DNA from: Candidatus Dechloromonas phosphorivorans
GTDB lineage: Bacteria; Pseudomonadota; Gammaproteobacteria; Burkholderiales; Rhodocyclaceae
DNA: 64,000 bases
Reading direction: 5' to 3'
Assembly: GCA_016721185.1 (NCBI GenBank)
Contig: JADKIP010000005.1
Coordinates: 1 to 64,000, forward strand
Below the pieces are notes generated by a model, which did not search any database, had not been told where the DNA came from, and saw only the letters and a list, made by a program, of their open reading frames with translations. Shown here piece by piece: positions 43,883 to 52,332 of the stretch (the first letter of the stretch is position 1; every line of letters starts with the position of its first letter). The position numbers and the translations under genes were made by a program.

Positions 43883-44637
43883 TGAGTACGCTCTCCATGA
43901 TTCTGCTGGCCTGCCTGGTCGGCGGCATTCTCAGCGTCATGGCTGCAGCTTTGTTGGCCTTTCGGCTACCCCAGCGCGCTGTCTCCATGCTTGTCGCCTT
44001 CGCCGCCGGCGTCATGCTTTCCTCGGCGCTGCTGGATATTCTGCCGGAGGCTTTTGGTCAATTCCCCGGTGGTCACCAAGCGCTTTTTGTCACGCTGTTG
44101 GCCGGCATCATGGGCTTCTATTTTCTCGAACATTTGGCGATCTGGCGGCACGCCCATCCCGATGGCTTTTCTGGCGATTCGTGTTCAAGTCAACGTGCCG
44201 TACCGCTGATCCTGATCGGGGATGCTTTCCATAATTTCGTCGATGGCATCCTGATTGCCGCCGCGTTCCTCGCCGATCCCTGGCTGGGCATCACCGCCAC
44301 ACTGGCAGTCGTGCTGCACGAAATCCCGCAGGAGCTCGGCGATTTCGCCATCCTGCTTGATGCCGGCTGGCGACGCAGTCACGCGCTGATCGCCAACGCT
44401 GCCTCCAGTCTGAGCTCGATTCTCGGCGGCTTGCTGGCCTATCTGACGCTACAGACTGCCGAAGCGCTTATTCCCTATTTTCTGGTGATTGCTGCCAGCA
44501 GTTTTATTTACATCGCGGTAGCCGATTTGATGCCGCTGCTTCGGGTTTATCAGCGGCGGGATGGCTTTTTGCCACAGTCGGCGCTCATCGTGCTGGGCAT
44601 CGGTATTGTCCCAAGCGTGGGGCATTGGCTGCATTGA
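43879..44637 (+). CDS. ZIP-family zinc transporter
   Basis: Inner-membrane metal importer of 252 residues with about eight helices. The ZIP metal-binding motifs are both present: GDAFHNFVDGI (HNxxD) in helix 4 and VLHEIPQELGDFAIL (HExPQE) in helix 5. A short His stretch, WRHAHPD, lies in the loop between. Last gene of the plus-strand zinc run; it overlaps the DUF3299 gene. The motif fits the ZupT/GufA-like group and zinc is the likely cargo. Confidence 0.92.
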   Translation: MMSTLSMILLACLVGGILSVMAAALLAFRLPQRAVSMLVAFAAGVMLSSALLDILPEAFGQFPGGHQALFVTLLAGIMGFYFLEHLAIWRHAHPDGFSGDSCSSQRAVPLILIGDAFHNFVDGILIAAAFLADPWLGITATLAVVLHEIPQELGDFAILLDAGWRRSHALIANAASSLSSILGGLLAYLTLQTAEALIPYFLVIAASSFIYIAVADLMPLLRVYQRRDGFLPQSALIVLGIGIVPSVGHWLH

Positions 44638-44683
44638 TCCGGTTACTCATGTTGTTATTTTGATTGCGACTACTCAGAAAAAA

Positions 44684-44893
44684 TTATTTCGGGCGGTCGT
44701 TACCCAGCAGCAAATCCAGGCTGCGAAACAGATCAGTAAATTGCTGCGATGCCTCACGACAGAATGGGCAGTCAGCGATGTGTTTTTGCAGGGCGGCATG
44801 TCCCGCTTCGTCGAGCTCACCGTCGCGGGCAGCACTCACCAGCCAGGTGGTGTCGCGGCACGTAATCGGGCGATCTTCAGGTAAGTTTTCCAT
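44684..44893 (-). CDS. Zinc-finger anti-sigma factor
   Basis: A 69-residue protein with the zinc anti-sigma motif H-x3-C-x2-C (HIADCPFCREASQQF) after CRDTTWLVSAARDGEL. It should bind and hold the ECF sigma factor encoded just upstream, with which it overlaps by one base (TGATG). No membrane segment is visible, so it is a soluble ZAS factor that may sense redox or zinc state. I chose the ATG at 44893 (MENLPED) because it follows the sigma stop. Confidence 0.85.
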   Translation of the reverse strand: MENLPEDRPITCRDTTWLVSAARDGELDEAGHAALQKHIADCPFCREASQQFTDLFRSLDLLLGNDRPK

Positions 44894-45462
44894 CAGCACT
44901 CTCCCCAGCCGCGAACGACACAACTGCGTAGGCGCAAGCGAGCGCGATGCAATATGACCCGCAGGTTCCCCTCGCTAATCTCTGCTTCGCTAGCGACTTC
45001 ATTCAGTTCCATGCCCAGGTACTCCCGCATCAAGAAAAGTCGGGCGCTATTACCGCGCAGGTGGTTTAGACAAAGCTCAACGATTTGCAGCAATTGGCGC
45101 TGAGCGACGCTGGTTTGCGGGCAGTGGTTTGAAACGAAGGTTTCCGGATTCCACGAACCGTTTTCAAGGAACATGCCCTCAATCTCATCATCGCTTTCAT
45201 TCTCGATATCCAGAGCCACATGCTCGCGGCGGGAGCGAAAGCTATCGATGATCTTGTGGCGCAGGATGCCAGTCAGCCAAGCGCGCAGCGGCGCCTTGCC
45301 AGCGAAATTTGCCCAGTTTTTCACTGCGGCAATCAGCGTTTCCTGAACAACGTCCTCGGCATCGTCACGGCGCCCCAATTGCAGCAGCGCCAGGCGCAGG
45401 AGAAATGGCCGTTCTTCTGCCAGTAGCGCAGAAGCAGGGTGTTCGAGTATTTGCCGACCCAT
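44893..45462 (-). CDS. ECF-type RNA polymerase sigma factor
   Basis: A 189-residue sigma factor. Region 2 is RLALLQLGRRDDAEDVVQETLIAAVKNWANFAG ... LRAWLTGILRHKIIDSFR, and region 4 is LRGNSARLFLMREYLGMELNEVASEAEISEGNLRVILHRARLRLR. ATG 45462 gives a normal length, but TTG 45591 in the same frame is possible. It is followed by its anti-sigma factor and preceded on the same strand by a catalase-like gene, which may be a target. The inducing signal is unknown. Confidence 0.9.
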   Translation of the reverse strand: MGRQILEHPASALLAEERPFLLRLALLQLGRRDDAEDVVQETLIAAVKNWANFAGKAPLRAWLTGILRHKIIDSFRSRREHVALDIENESDDEIEGMFLENGSWNPETFVSNHCPQTSVAQRQLLQIVELCLNHLRGNSARLFLMREYLGMELNEVASEAEISEGNLRVILHRARLRLRSCVVRGWGEC

Positions 45463-45639
45463 CAATGCAACAAGACTCTGGTTGAGATGTGTTGGATGCG
45501 CATCAGTTCGTCCCGGCAAAAATGATTCGGTATAGGCAACGTGCTCACGCCGGTTTTTGGGCAGTGAGCACGGCGTTTCGTGGTTCAGCAAGTCTAGCCT
45601 TCACAGCCCTTGCAAGAAGCAATGCTGACCATAACGACT

Positions 45640-46659
45640 TTATTTTAGCCGGCGCGACAGCGAGACGGCATAAGCCGCTGCCCGTATCTGCAACAGTGGG
45701 TCTGCTGACGGCACAATACCTTCAGGGAGGGTGGTGGGCACATAAGTCATTCCGTCGCATTCGGCTTTTGCTGCGACTTCAAGCACTTTTAAATTCCCCA
45801 ACGCAACCCGGGAGGTACCGCTCCATTGCTGGCTGGGGTCGGTCAGCGAGTCATTTGGGCCGGCAAGTTGCGCATAAATGGTGAAAGTCGCCGGTGCCTT
45901 TGCCAGACGTTGCTGCAGTTCAGCCTCCAGGAAATTGTCCGGTTGATCCTTTTCTTCAGCCTCGTTCAGATATTGCGTGCCGGCGTTGGGCTCGACGACC
46001 AGGCGCGCCCACTGCCGAGCACCCTCACGGTTAATAAAGCCAAAAGCATGGTTCGAGAAATAGGGGGTGGTGGCATAGGAAGCCGGCGCAGCGTGGGCCG
46101 CCAGTAATGAACCTTGCAACTTTCCCTCGGGATAGCGGCTATTGTGGGCCGCAATTTTTTCCGGATTGGGCTTGCGGGTTACCGGATCGGCAACTCTTGC
46201 ATCAAGGAAACTGACAAACGATTTTGGCGTGGCGGCAAAGAATACGGGTTCCGAGATCAACACCAGATCGTAGGCTTCCTTAGGATGGGTGAGATGAACT
46301 GCGAGGCCACGAGCGCTGCGGCTCTTGTCGGATATTCCCGGATTGCCGCCGCCAATTGAAAAACGAATCGAGGCCGGTACCGGGGCGTTGGCGGCGAACA
46401 TCGGCCCTTTGACAAAACGGCCGGCTTGCGCGTCCGGCGTGAACTCGCCTTTGGCACAGAATCCTTTGGCGTGCGAGGCTCGAACGCCGGGCTTCGCGCC
46501 GAAAACGCGATTCAGCGCATTGACCATCTCGGTTGCATCAGGCTCCGCTTCATCTGCCGCAAGCACGGGTTGGGCAAGCAGGGCGCCCAGCGTCATCGGT
46601 AGGGCTACCTTGGCGAATTGGCCAAAGAGGGTTTTTGTAGCGAATTTTGTCGTGTGCAT
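45640..46659 (-). CDS. Periplasmic catalase-related peroxidase (SrpA-like)
   Basis: A 339-residue exported member of the small catalase family. It has a signal peptide ending in PVLAADEA, the heme-side histidine in VRASHAKGFCAKGEF, then RFSIGGGNPGISDKSRSARGLAVHL and FAATPKSFVSFLDAR, and NHAFGFINREGARQWARL. The AGGAG ribosome site is well placed before ATG 46659. Located 177 bases upstream of the ECF gene on the same strand. It is likely to scavenge peroxide in the periplasm; activity is inferred. Confidence 0.88.
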   Translation of the reverse strand: MHTTKFATKTLFGQFAKVALPMTLGALLAQPVLAADEAEPDATEMVNALNRVFGAKPGVRASHAKGFCAKGEFTPDAQAGRFVKGPMFAANAPVPASIRFSIGGGNPGISDKSRSARGLAVHLTHPKEAYDLVLISEPVFFAATPKSFVSFLDARVADPVTRKPNPEKIAAHNSRYPEGKLQGSLLAAHAAPASYATTPYFSNHAFGFINREGARQWARLVVEPNAGTQYLNEAEEKDQPDNFLEAELQQRLAKAPATFTIYAQLAGPNDSLTDPSQQWSGTSRVALGNLKVLEVAAKAECDGMTYVPTTLPEGIVPSADPLLQIRAAAYAVSLSRRLK

Positions 46660-46782
46660 GGTGTTCTCCTCGGTGAGTGAAAAAAGTACTCTCTGCTGAC
46701 AAGTCGTCCCGAGGTGTCGAGTTGTTACAGAAATTTTTCCGGCCGAAGCTTTGGAGAAATATAGGGGCGCTGATTGATTCGT

Positions 46783-46840
46783 GATTCCCGCGGCCTCGAC
46801 ACACCCGAGACTCCGCTTCGCGGCGGGCGAGGCGGGAATC
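46783..46840. repeat. Interrupted palindrome with nested hairpin
   Basis: A 9-bp perfect stem GATTCCCGC (46783-46791) / GCGGGAATC (46832-46840) encloses a second stem, CTCG / CGAG, and a CCGC-TTC-GCGG hairpin (46813-46823). The outer arms match the ATTCCC / GGGAAT repeat at 22645-22664, but here about 40 bases are inserted. It lies downstream of the minus-strand deaminase and upstream of the catalase gene and could terminate the former. Confidence 0.55.
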
Positions 46841-46926
46841 CAGCGTTTGACTGCGTTGAAGAGGGCGATATTTTCCTGAAGAGGCTGCGGTGGCCCCGGT
46901 TTCGTCAGTACGTTGCCTAACCAGCG

Positions 46927-47400
46927 CTAATACGGCGTGCGATCCGGATTATTTGCCCAGCGTTGCATCGGTAATAACGAATCCGCTATCGGATGGTGTT
47001 CCATGACGATACTGCGTGCCGAAAAGTGGCGATTCAGTTCGCTATACAACTCGTCGTCGCAGAAGCCGATGGCAGCGGCTTCGGCCCGGCTGTTAGCAAA
47101 GACAATTCGTTCAATGCGCGCCCAGTAGGCGGCCGAGAGGCACATCGGACACGGCTCGCTTGAGGCGTAGAGCGTGGAATTTGGCAGATGGAAGCTGTCG
47201 ACCGCAGCACAGGCGCTGCGGATGGCGCTGATTTCGGCATGGGCGGTTGGGTCGTGGCTGGTGACAACCCGGTTCCAGCCCTCGGCAATGATCTTTCCCT
47301 CACGCACGATCACGGCGCCGAAGGGGCCGCCTTCGCCGAGTTCGCTGCCTTTTTGCGCCAGTTCGATGGCGCGGGCGAGGAAAAAATCGTCTTGATTCAT
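46927..47400 (-). CDS. Guanine deaminase-like nucleoside/nucleobase deaminase
   Basis: Zinc-dependent deaminase of 157 residues. The active site is THAE-type (DPTAHAEISAIRSAC) with the zinc cysteines in SSEPCPMCLSAAYWA. The ending EHHPIADSLLPMQRW resembles bacterial GuaD more than TadA. It stands alone, with AGGG before its ATG. It should convert guanine to xanthine, but the substrate within this fold is not certain from sequence. Confidence 0.85.
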   Translation of the reverse strand: MNQDDFFLARAIELAQKGSELGEGGPFGAVIVREGKIIAEGWNRVVTSHDPTAHAEISAIRSACAAVDSFHLPNSTLYASSEPCPMCLSAAYWARIERIVFANSRAEAAAIGFCDDELYSELNRHFSARSIVMEHHPIADSLLPMQRWANNPDRTPY

Positions 47401-47519
47401 TTAGCCCTGCCTGTTTGCGTGAGGATCGAAATGGCCAAACTCGGTTTTTGGCCTGATTTTGCGGGCTTTTCTGACCTGAGTTCTGGCTTCAGTAAGCATG
47501 CCGGCGTATTCCTGACCGG

Positions 47520-47547
47520 TTGAAAATTAGCTGAATGTTATTATACG
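47520..47547 (+). promoter_or_regulatory. Candidate smc promoter
   Basis: TTGAAA (47520-47525) and TATACG (47542-47547), 16 bases apart, lie about 40 bases upstream of the smc ATG. Visual match to sigma70 elements only. Confidence 0.45.
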
Positions 47548-47589
47548 ACCCCGTTAAAGGCAGGGTGTTTCGCCCCGGCCGCCATTTGC

Positions 47590-50500
47590 ATGCGCCTGAC
47601 CAAACTCAAACTCTCTGGCTTCAAATCCTTTGTCGATCCGACTGCCGTTGCCTTGCCCGGGCAACTGGTTGGCGTCGTCGGGCCGAACGGCTGCGGCAAA
47701 TCCAACATCATGGACGCCGTGCGCTGGGTGCTGGGCGAATCGAAGGCTTCCGAGTTGCGCGGCGAATCGATGATGGACGTCATCTTCAACGGGACGACCA
47801 GCCGCAAGCCGGTGTCGCGCGCTTCAGTCGAACTGATTTTCGACAACCTGCTCGGTCGGGCGCTGGGGCAGTGGACGCAGTTTGCCGAGTTGTCAGTCAA
47901 GCGCACGCTGACCCGACAGGGCCAGTCGGATTACTTCATCAATAATCTGAAAGTCCGGCGCAAGGATATTACCGATCTCTTCCTCGGCACCGGTCTGGGG
48001 CCGCGTGCTTACGCGATCATCGGCCAGGGCATGATTTCGCGGATTATCGAGGCCAAGCCGGATGACTTGCGCGTCTTTCTCGAAGAAGCGGCCGGCGTCA
48101 CCCGCTACAAGGAGCGGCGCAAGGAAACCAACGGTCGACTGGAAGATACGCGGGAAAACCTGACCCGCGTCGAGGATATCCGCCTCGAACTGGGTAGCCA
48201 GATGGAACGCCTGGAGTCGCAGGCCGAGGTCGCCCGTCGTTACCATGCGCTGAACGAACAACTGGTCCAACGCCAGCAGGTATTGTGGTTGCTCAAAAAA
48301 CGTGAAGCCGAGGCCGAGCGGCAGCGGGTGGGGCTGGAGGTTGAGCGGGCGACGACCGAGCTGGAAGCCCAGAACGCCGCCTTGCGCGAAACCGAGGCGC
48401 GGGCCGAAGAAACCCGCGAAGCCCATTTCGCCGCCGGCGATGCCTTGCATCAGGCGCAGAGCGAGATGTATGCGGCCAATGCCGAAGTCGCCAAGCTGGA
48501 GGCGGAAATCCGCCATCGCCGCGAATCGCGCAATCAGCTGGAAGCGCGGCTCGTGCAGCTGGAGGGAGAATTGGCCCAATGGAGCCAGACGGCGGAGAGT
48601 CTTGCGGTCGACCGGCAAAAATGGGAAGAATTGCAGGAGATCACCCGCCTGCGCGTCGAGGAAGCCGAGGAGCGCCTTCATCAGCAGATGAATCTGGCGC
48701 CGCAGGTCGAGGAAAGCCACGCCCAGGCGCAGGAAGAGCTGCAACGCCTGCGGGCGCGCACGACCCATGCCGAGCAGCGTCTTGAAGTCGAACTGACCAA
48801 TAAATCCCACGCCCAGCGCGCCCTGCAGGCCATCGCCCAGCGTCGCGAACGGCTGCGTGAGGAAACCGGCGGCCAGGACGCGCCGGATGCGCTGGATCTG
48901 GCCGAGAAGGAAGAAGAGCTTTCCTTGCTGCGCGAGGAACTGGCCGGCGATCAGGATCATTTGCAGCAATTGCAGCAGGAATTGCCGCAGTTGGACGCAT
49001 CGCGTAAACAGGTGCAGGGCGATGTTCAGCGGATCGAACGTGAACTGGCCGCCGGTCAGGCCCGGCGTGCCGCGCTGGAACAAATGCAGGCGCGGACGCA
49101 GGAAAGCGGCAAGTTGCCCGAATGGCTGCGCCGTCACGGACTGGAAAATGCACCGCCGCTCTGGCAGCAGATTCATGTTGATGCCGGCTGGGAATCGGCC
49201 GTCGAAGCCGTCTTGCGCGAACGGCTCAAGGCCATCGCCTGCGACGACCCGGCCAAGCTGGACGAGTGGCTGCATGACCGGCCGGATGCGCATTTAAGCG
49301 TCATGCTGGCGGCTGAAGCGTTAAGCAGCGAGAACGCTGGGCGCTTGAGCGAACATGTGCGCAGCGATAATTCGACAATTTCCGCGGTATTGGCTGACTG
49401 GCTGGGTTCGGTATTCACCGCCGCTTCGTTGGACGAAGCACTGGCCCGGCGCGCCGAATTGCCGCCGGGGGCGGTCATGGTGACGGCGGGCGGTGATTTG
49501 CTGAGCAGCACCAGTGTTACTTTCTTTGCGCCCGACAAGAGCGAGCATGGCCTGCTTGAACGCCAGCGTGAAATCGAGACGCTGGGCGAAGGCATTGCCG
49601 CTTATGAAGAGCAAGCCGAGGCGGTGCGCGAGCAGTTGACCATGCTCGACGAGCAGTTTGCCGACAAGCAGGATGAAATCGGCGAAACCCGGCAGTACGT
49701 CACCGATCGCCAGCAGCGCGTGCATGCCGTGCAGCTGGAGGTTTTGAAACTGGCCCAGACCATCGAACGCTACCGCGAGCAACGCGAGCGTTTGCAGGAA
49801 CAGCTGGCTGAACTGGCCGAAGAGGAAGAGTCCGAGCGCGAACGCGACATGGCGGCCGACGACAAGATCGCCGAAGTGCGCGAAGGCCTGGGCCGCATTC
49901 GCGTGCTGGTCGCCGGGGCGCAATCCCGGCTCGACGAAGCGGAGCGCGCCGTGCGGGCCGAACGCGAGCACAATGCCGATTTCGACCGCGCCTTGCGTGA
50001 GGCGCAGTTCTCGTTGCGCGAATCCGAAGGTAAATTGCAGACCATTTTTGGTCAGCAGGCCACCGCCCAGCGCGAGCTGAACCGCATCGAAAAAGATCGC
50101 GCCCAATGTGCCGAGCAGGTCGAAGCAGCGCCGGCCGATGTCATGGAAGAAAATCTGCAGGCGGCGCTCGAAACCCGGCAGGAAAAGGAAATGGCGCTGG
50201 CCGACTGCCGCAACACGCTGGAGGCGGCAACCAGTGCGCTACGCAGCCTGGAAGAGCAGCGCATGAAAATCGAGCAGGGCCTGGAGCCGCTGCGCGTGCG
50301 GATCGGCGACCTGAAACTGAAGGAACAGGCGGCGGCGCTGAATACCGAACAGTTTGCCCAGCAGTTGCTGGAAGCCGGTGCCGACGAAGCGGCCTTGGAG
50401 CCGGAGATTGGTAACGTCCGGCCGGCCGGTTTGCAGGGCGAAATTACCCGGCTGGGCAATGCCATCGCCGAACTCGGCGCGGTCAACTTGGCGGCGCTGG

Positions 50501-51090
50501 AAGAGCTGGAAACCGCCAGCGAGCGCAAGGGATACCTCGACATGCAGGCGGCCGACCTGACCGAGGCGATGGAAACGCTGGAAAACGCCATCCGGCGGAT
50601 CGACCGCGAAACGCGTGACCTGCTGAAATCAACCTTTGATACGGTCAACGGTCATTTCGGCCAACTTTTCCCGGAACTGTTCGGCGGCGGTCGCGCCGAG
50701 CTGGTGATGACCGGCGAGGAAATCCTCGATGCCGGCGTGCAGGTGATCGCCCAGCCGCCGGGGAAAAAGAATTCGACCATCCATTTGCTCTCCGGCGGCG
50801 AGAAGGCGCTGACGGCGATTGCGCTGGTTTTTTCGATGTTCCAGCTCAATCCGGCGCCGTTCTGTCTGCTCGACGAGGTCGACGCGCCGCTGGATGACAC
50901 CAATACGGAGCGTTTTTGCGGCATGGTCAAGAAAATGTCGGCAAATACGCAATTTCTATTCATCTCCCATAATAAAATTGCCATGGAAATGGCCGAGCAA
51001 CTGGTCGGCGTCACCATGCAGGAATCCGGCGTTTCCCGGGTTGTGGAAGTGGATATTGAGGAAGCACTGAAAATGAGGGATGCGGCGTAA
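47590..51090 (+). CDS. smc: Chromosome segregation protein SMC
   Basis: Condensin ATPase of 1166 residues. It has an N-terminal Walker A head (VGPNGCGKSNIMDAVRWVLGE near residues 32-52), a long coiled coil to about 490, a hinge domain (about 500-640), a second coiled coil, and a C-terminal head with the LLSGGEKALTAIAL signature and Walker B FCLLDEVDAPLDD. It compacts and segregates the chromosome with ScpA/ScpB, not found here. Start of the smc-zipA-ligA cluster; its stop shares one base with the zipA start. Confidence 0.97.
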   Translation: MRLTKLKLSGFKSFVDPTAVALPGQLVGVVGPNGCGKSNIMDAVRWVLGESKASELRGESMMDVIFNGTTSRKPVSRASVELIFDNLLGRALGQWTQFAELSVKRTLTRQGQSDYFINNLKVRRKDITDLFLGTGLGPRAYAIIGQGMISRIIEAKPDDLRVFLEEAAGVTRYKERRKETNGRLEDTRENLTRVEDIRLELGSQMERLESQAEVARRYHALNEQLVQRQQVLWLLKKREAEAERQRVGLEVERATTELEAQNAALRETEARAEETREAHFAAGDALHQAQSEMYAANAEVAKLEAEIRHRRESRNQLEARLVQLEGELAQWSQTAESLAVDRQKWEELQEITRLRVEEAEERLHQQMNLAPQVEESHAQAQEELQRLRARTTHAEQRLEVELTNKSHAQRALQAIAQRRERLREETGGQDAPDALDLAEKEEELSLLREELAGDQDHLQQLQQELPQLDASRKQVQGDVQRIERELAAGQARRAALEQMQARTQESGKLPEWLRRHGLENAPPLWQQIHVDAGWESAVEAVLRERLKAIACDDPAKLDEWLHDRPDAHLSVMLAAEALSSENAGRLSEHVRSDNSTISAVLADWLGSVFTAASLDEALARRAELPPGAVMVTAGGDLLSSTSVTFFAPDKSEHGLLERQREIETLGEGIAAYEEQAEAVREQLTMLDEQFADKQDEIGETRQYVTDRQQRVHAVQLEVLKLAQTIERYREQRERLQEQLAELAEEEESERERDMAADDKIAEVREGLGRIRVLVAGAQSRLDEAERAVRAEREHNADFDRALREAQFSLRESEGKLQTIFGQQATAQRELNRIEKDRAQCAEQVEAAPADVMEENLQAALETRQEKEMALADCRNTLEAATSALRSLEEQRMKIEQGLEPLRVRIGDLKLKEQAAALNTEQFAQQLLEAGADEAALEPEIGNVRPAGLQGEITRLGNAIAELGAVNLAALEELETASERKGYLDMQAADLTEAMETLENAIRRIDRETRDLLKSTFDTVNGHFGQLFPELFGGGRAELVMTGEEILDAGVQVIAQPPGKKNSTIHLLSGGEKALTAIALVFSMFQLNPAPFCLLDEVDAPLDDTNTERFCGMVKKMSANTQFLFISHNKIAMEMAEQLVGVTMQESGVSRVVEVDIEEALKMRDAA

Positions 51091-52332
51091 TGACCGAACT
51101 CCAGATGGGTTTGATTGGCCTGGGCGCGACGGCGGTAGTCGGCGTGTTTGCTTACAACAAGTGGCAGGAGCATCGCCATCGCAAGCTGGCTGAGGCCGTC
51201 CTCAAGCCGCAACACGATGACGTACTGCTTGGCGATGGCCCAAAAGCGGCAGTGAAGCCTGCGGCCGCTGAACGCAGCGAGCCGGAAATGCGCCACGAAA
51301 CGCTGAGCGAATCCGTTGGTCGGGTTGAGCCAATGCTCGCCGACGTGGATCAGGATTCGCCGGACGACGATTTTCCGCCGGCTTTTCTTGAAGATGAGCC
51401 GGCACCGGTCAGCACCGCAGGTGGCGCCGGTTATCGCCAAGCGCGCGCCGCCACCACCCGCCTTACAGGAAGAAGAAACGCATCACGAAATCATGCCCGG
51501 CGCCTTGCCCGCAGAGTTGCTTGATCCTCGTCTCGAATTCATTGTTTCGATGGACCTGGTTGAGCCGGTTTCCGCCCTTCAAATCCTGCATTCGCAACGC
51601 GAGGTGTTGCAGCGACTGGGCAAGCCGGTGCATTGGGTTGGCTTGAATGAGCGTACCCGCGAATGGGAGCGTTTGTTGTCAGATAGCAATTGGCCATTGC
51701 GTCGTCTGCGGGTTGGCTTGCAATTGGTCAATCGCATGGGGCCGGTTGCCTCTGGCGACGTTGCGTTGTTCCTCGGTGCCATGCAGGCGCTGGCCGATGA
51801 ATTGATGGCGGTGCTCGATATGCCGTCGTCGCGCGTGCAGGATCAGGCAGAGGAACTGGATCGCTTCTGTGCTGCGGTCGACCTGGAAATTGGCGTGAAT
51901 CTGGTGAGTCGCGGCAGCGCCTTTTCCGGCACCAAGATTCGCGCCTTGGCCGAAGCTGCCGGCATGGTGCTGGGTATCGACGGCTTGTTCACCCGCTACG
52001 ACGATGCCGGTCGCGCCCAATTCAGCCTGCAGAATTACGAATCGACGCAATTTTCCGCTGACGCGCTGCGCACCATGACGACGCATGGCCTGACTTTCCT
52101 GCTGGATGTGCCGCGGGTCGATCACGGTGAACGGGTCTTCACTCAGATGACTGAACTCGCCCGACGCTTTGCCGAGACGCTGCAAGGCATGCTGGTTGAC
52201 GACAATCGACAGCCGCTTTCCGAGTCGCAACTCGACCATATTCGTCGTGAATTCATCGGCAAGCCGCAGGCAACGATGCTCAGTTTTGGCCTACCCGCCG
52301 GCTCGGCCCAGGCACAACGGCTGTTTTCCTGA
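51090..52332 (+). pseudogene. zipA: ZipA-like cell division protein, frameshifted
   Basis: Bitopic division protein expected between smc and ligA. From ATG 51090 there is an N-terminal anchor (LQMGLIGLGATAVVGVFAYNKW) and an acidic linker, reading to about DEPAPV. The continuation (APQVAPVIAKRAPPPPALQ and the FtsZ-binding domain, LEFIVSMDLVEPVSALQILH to QRLFS) is in the +1 frame, so a shift lies near 51400-51425. The second frame alone is open from 51316. Division-linked genes are rarely broken, so a sequencing or assembly error is likely. Confidence 0.8.

Noticed and set aside
25260..44637. Island considered as a mobile element
   Set aside because: No integrase, transposase, terminal repeat or tRNA site was seen at either end. 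Transfer cannot be excluded, but there is no direct mark of it.
47533..47546. ATGTTATTATAC before smc considered as a Zur half site
   Set aside because: Only one half matches, and it is better explained as part of the smc promoter.
47893..49293. Long minus-strand open frame within smc
   Set aside because: Antisense to the SMC coiled coil; Leu/Phe/Gln-rich as expected from the reverse of Glu/Lys/Gln codons.
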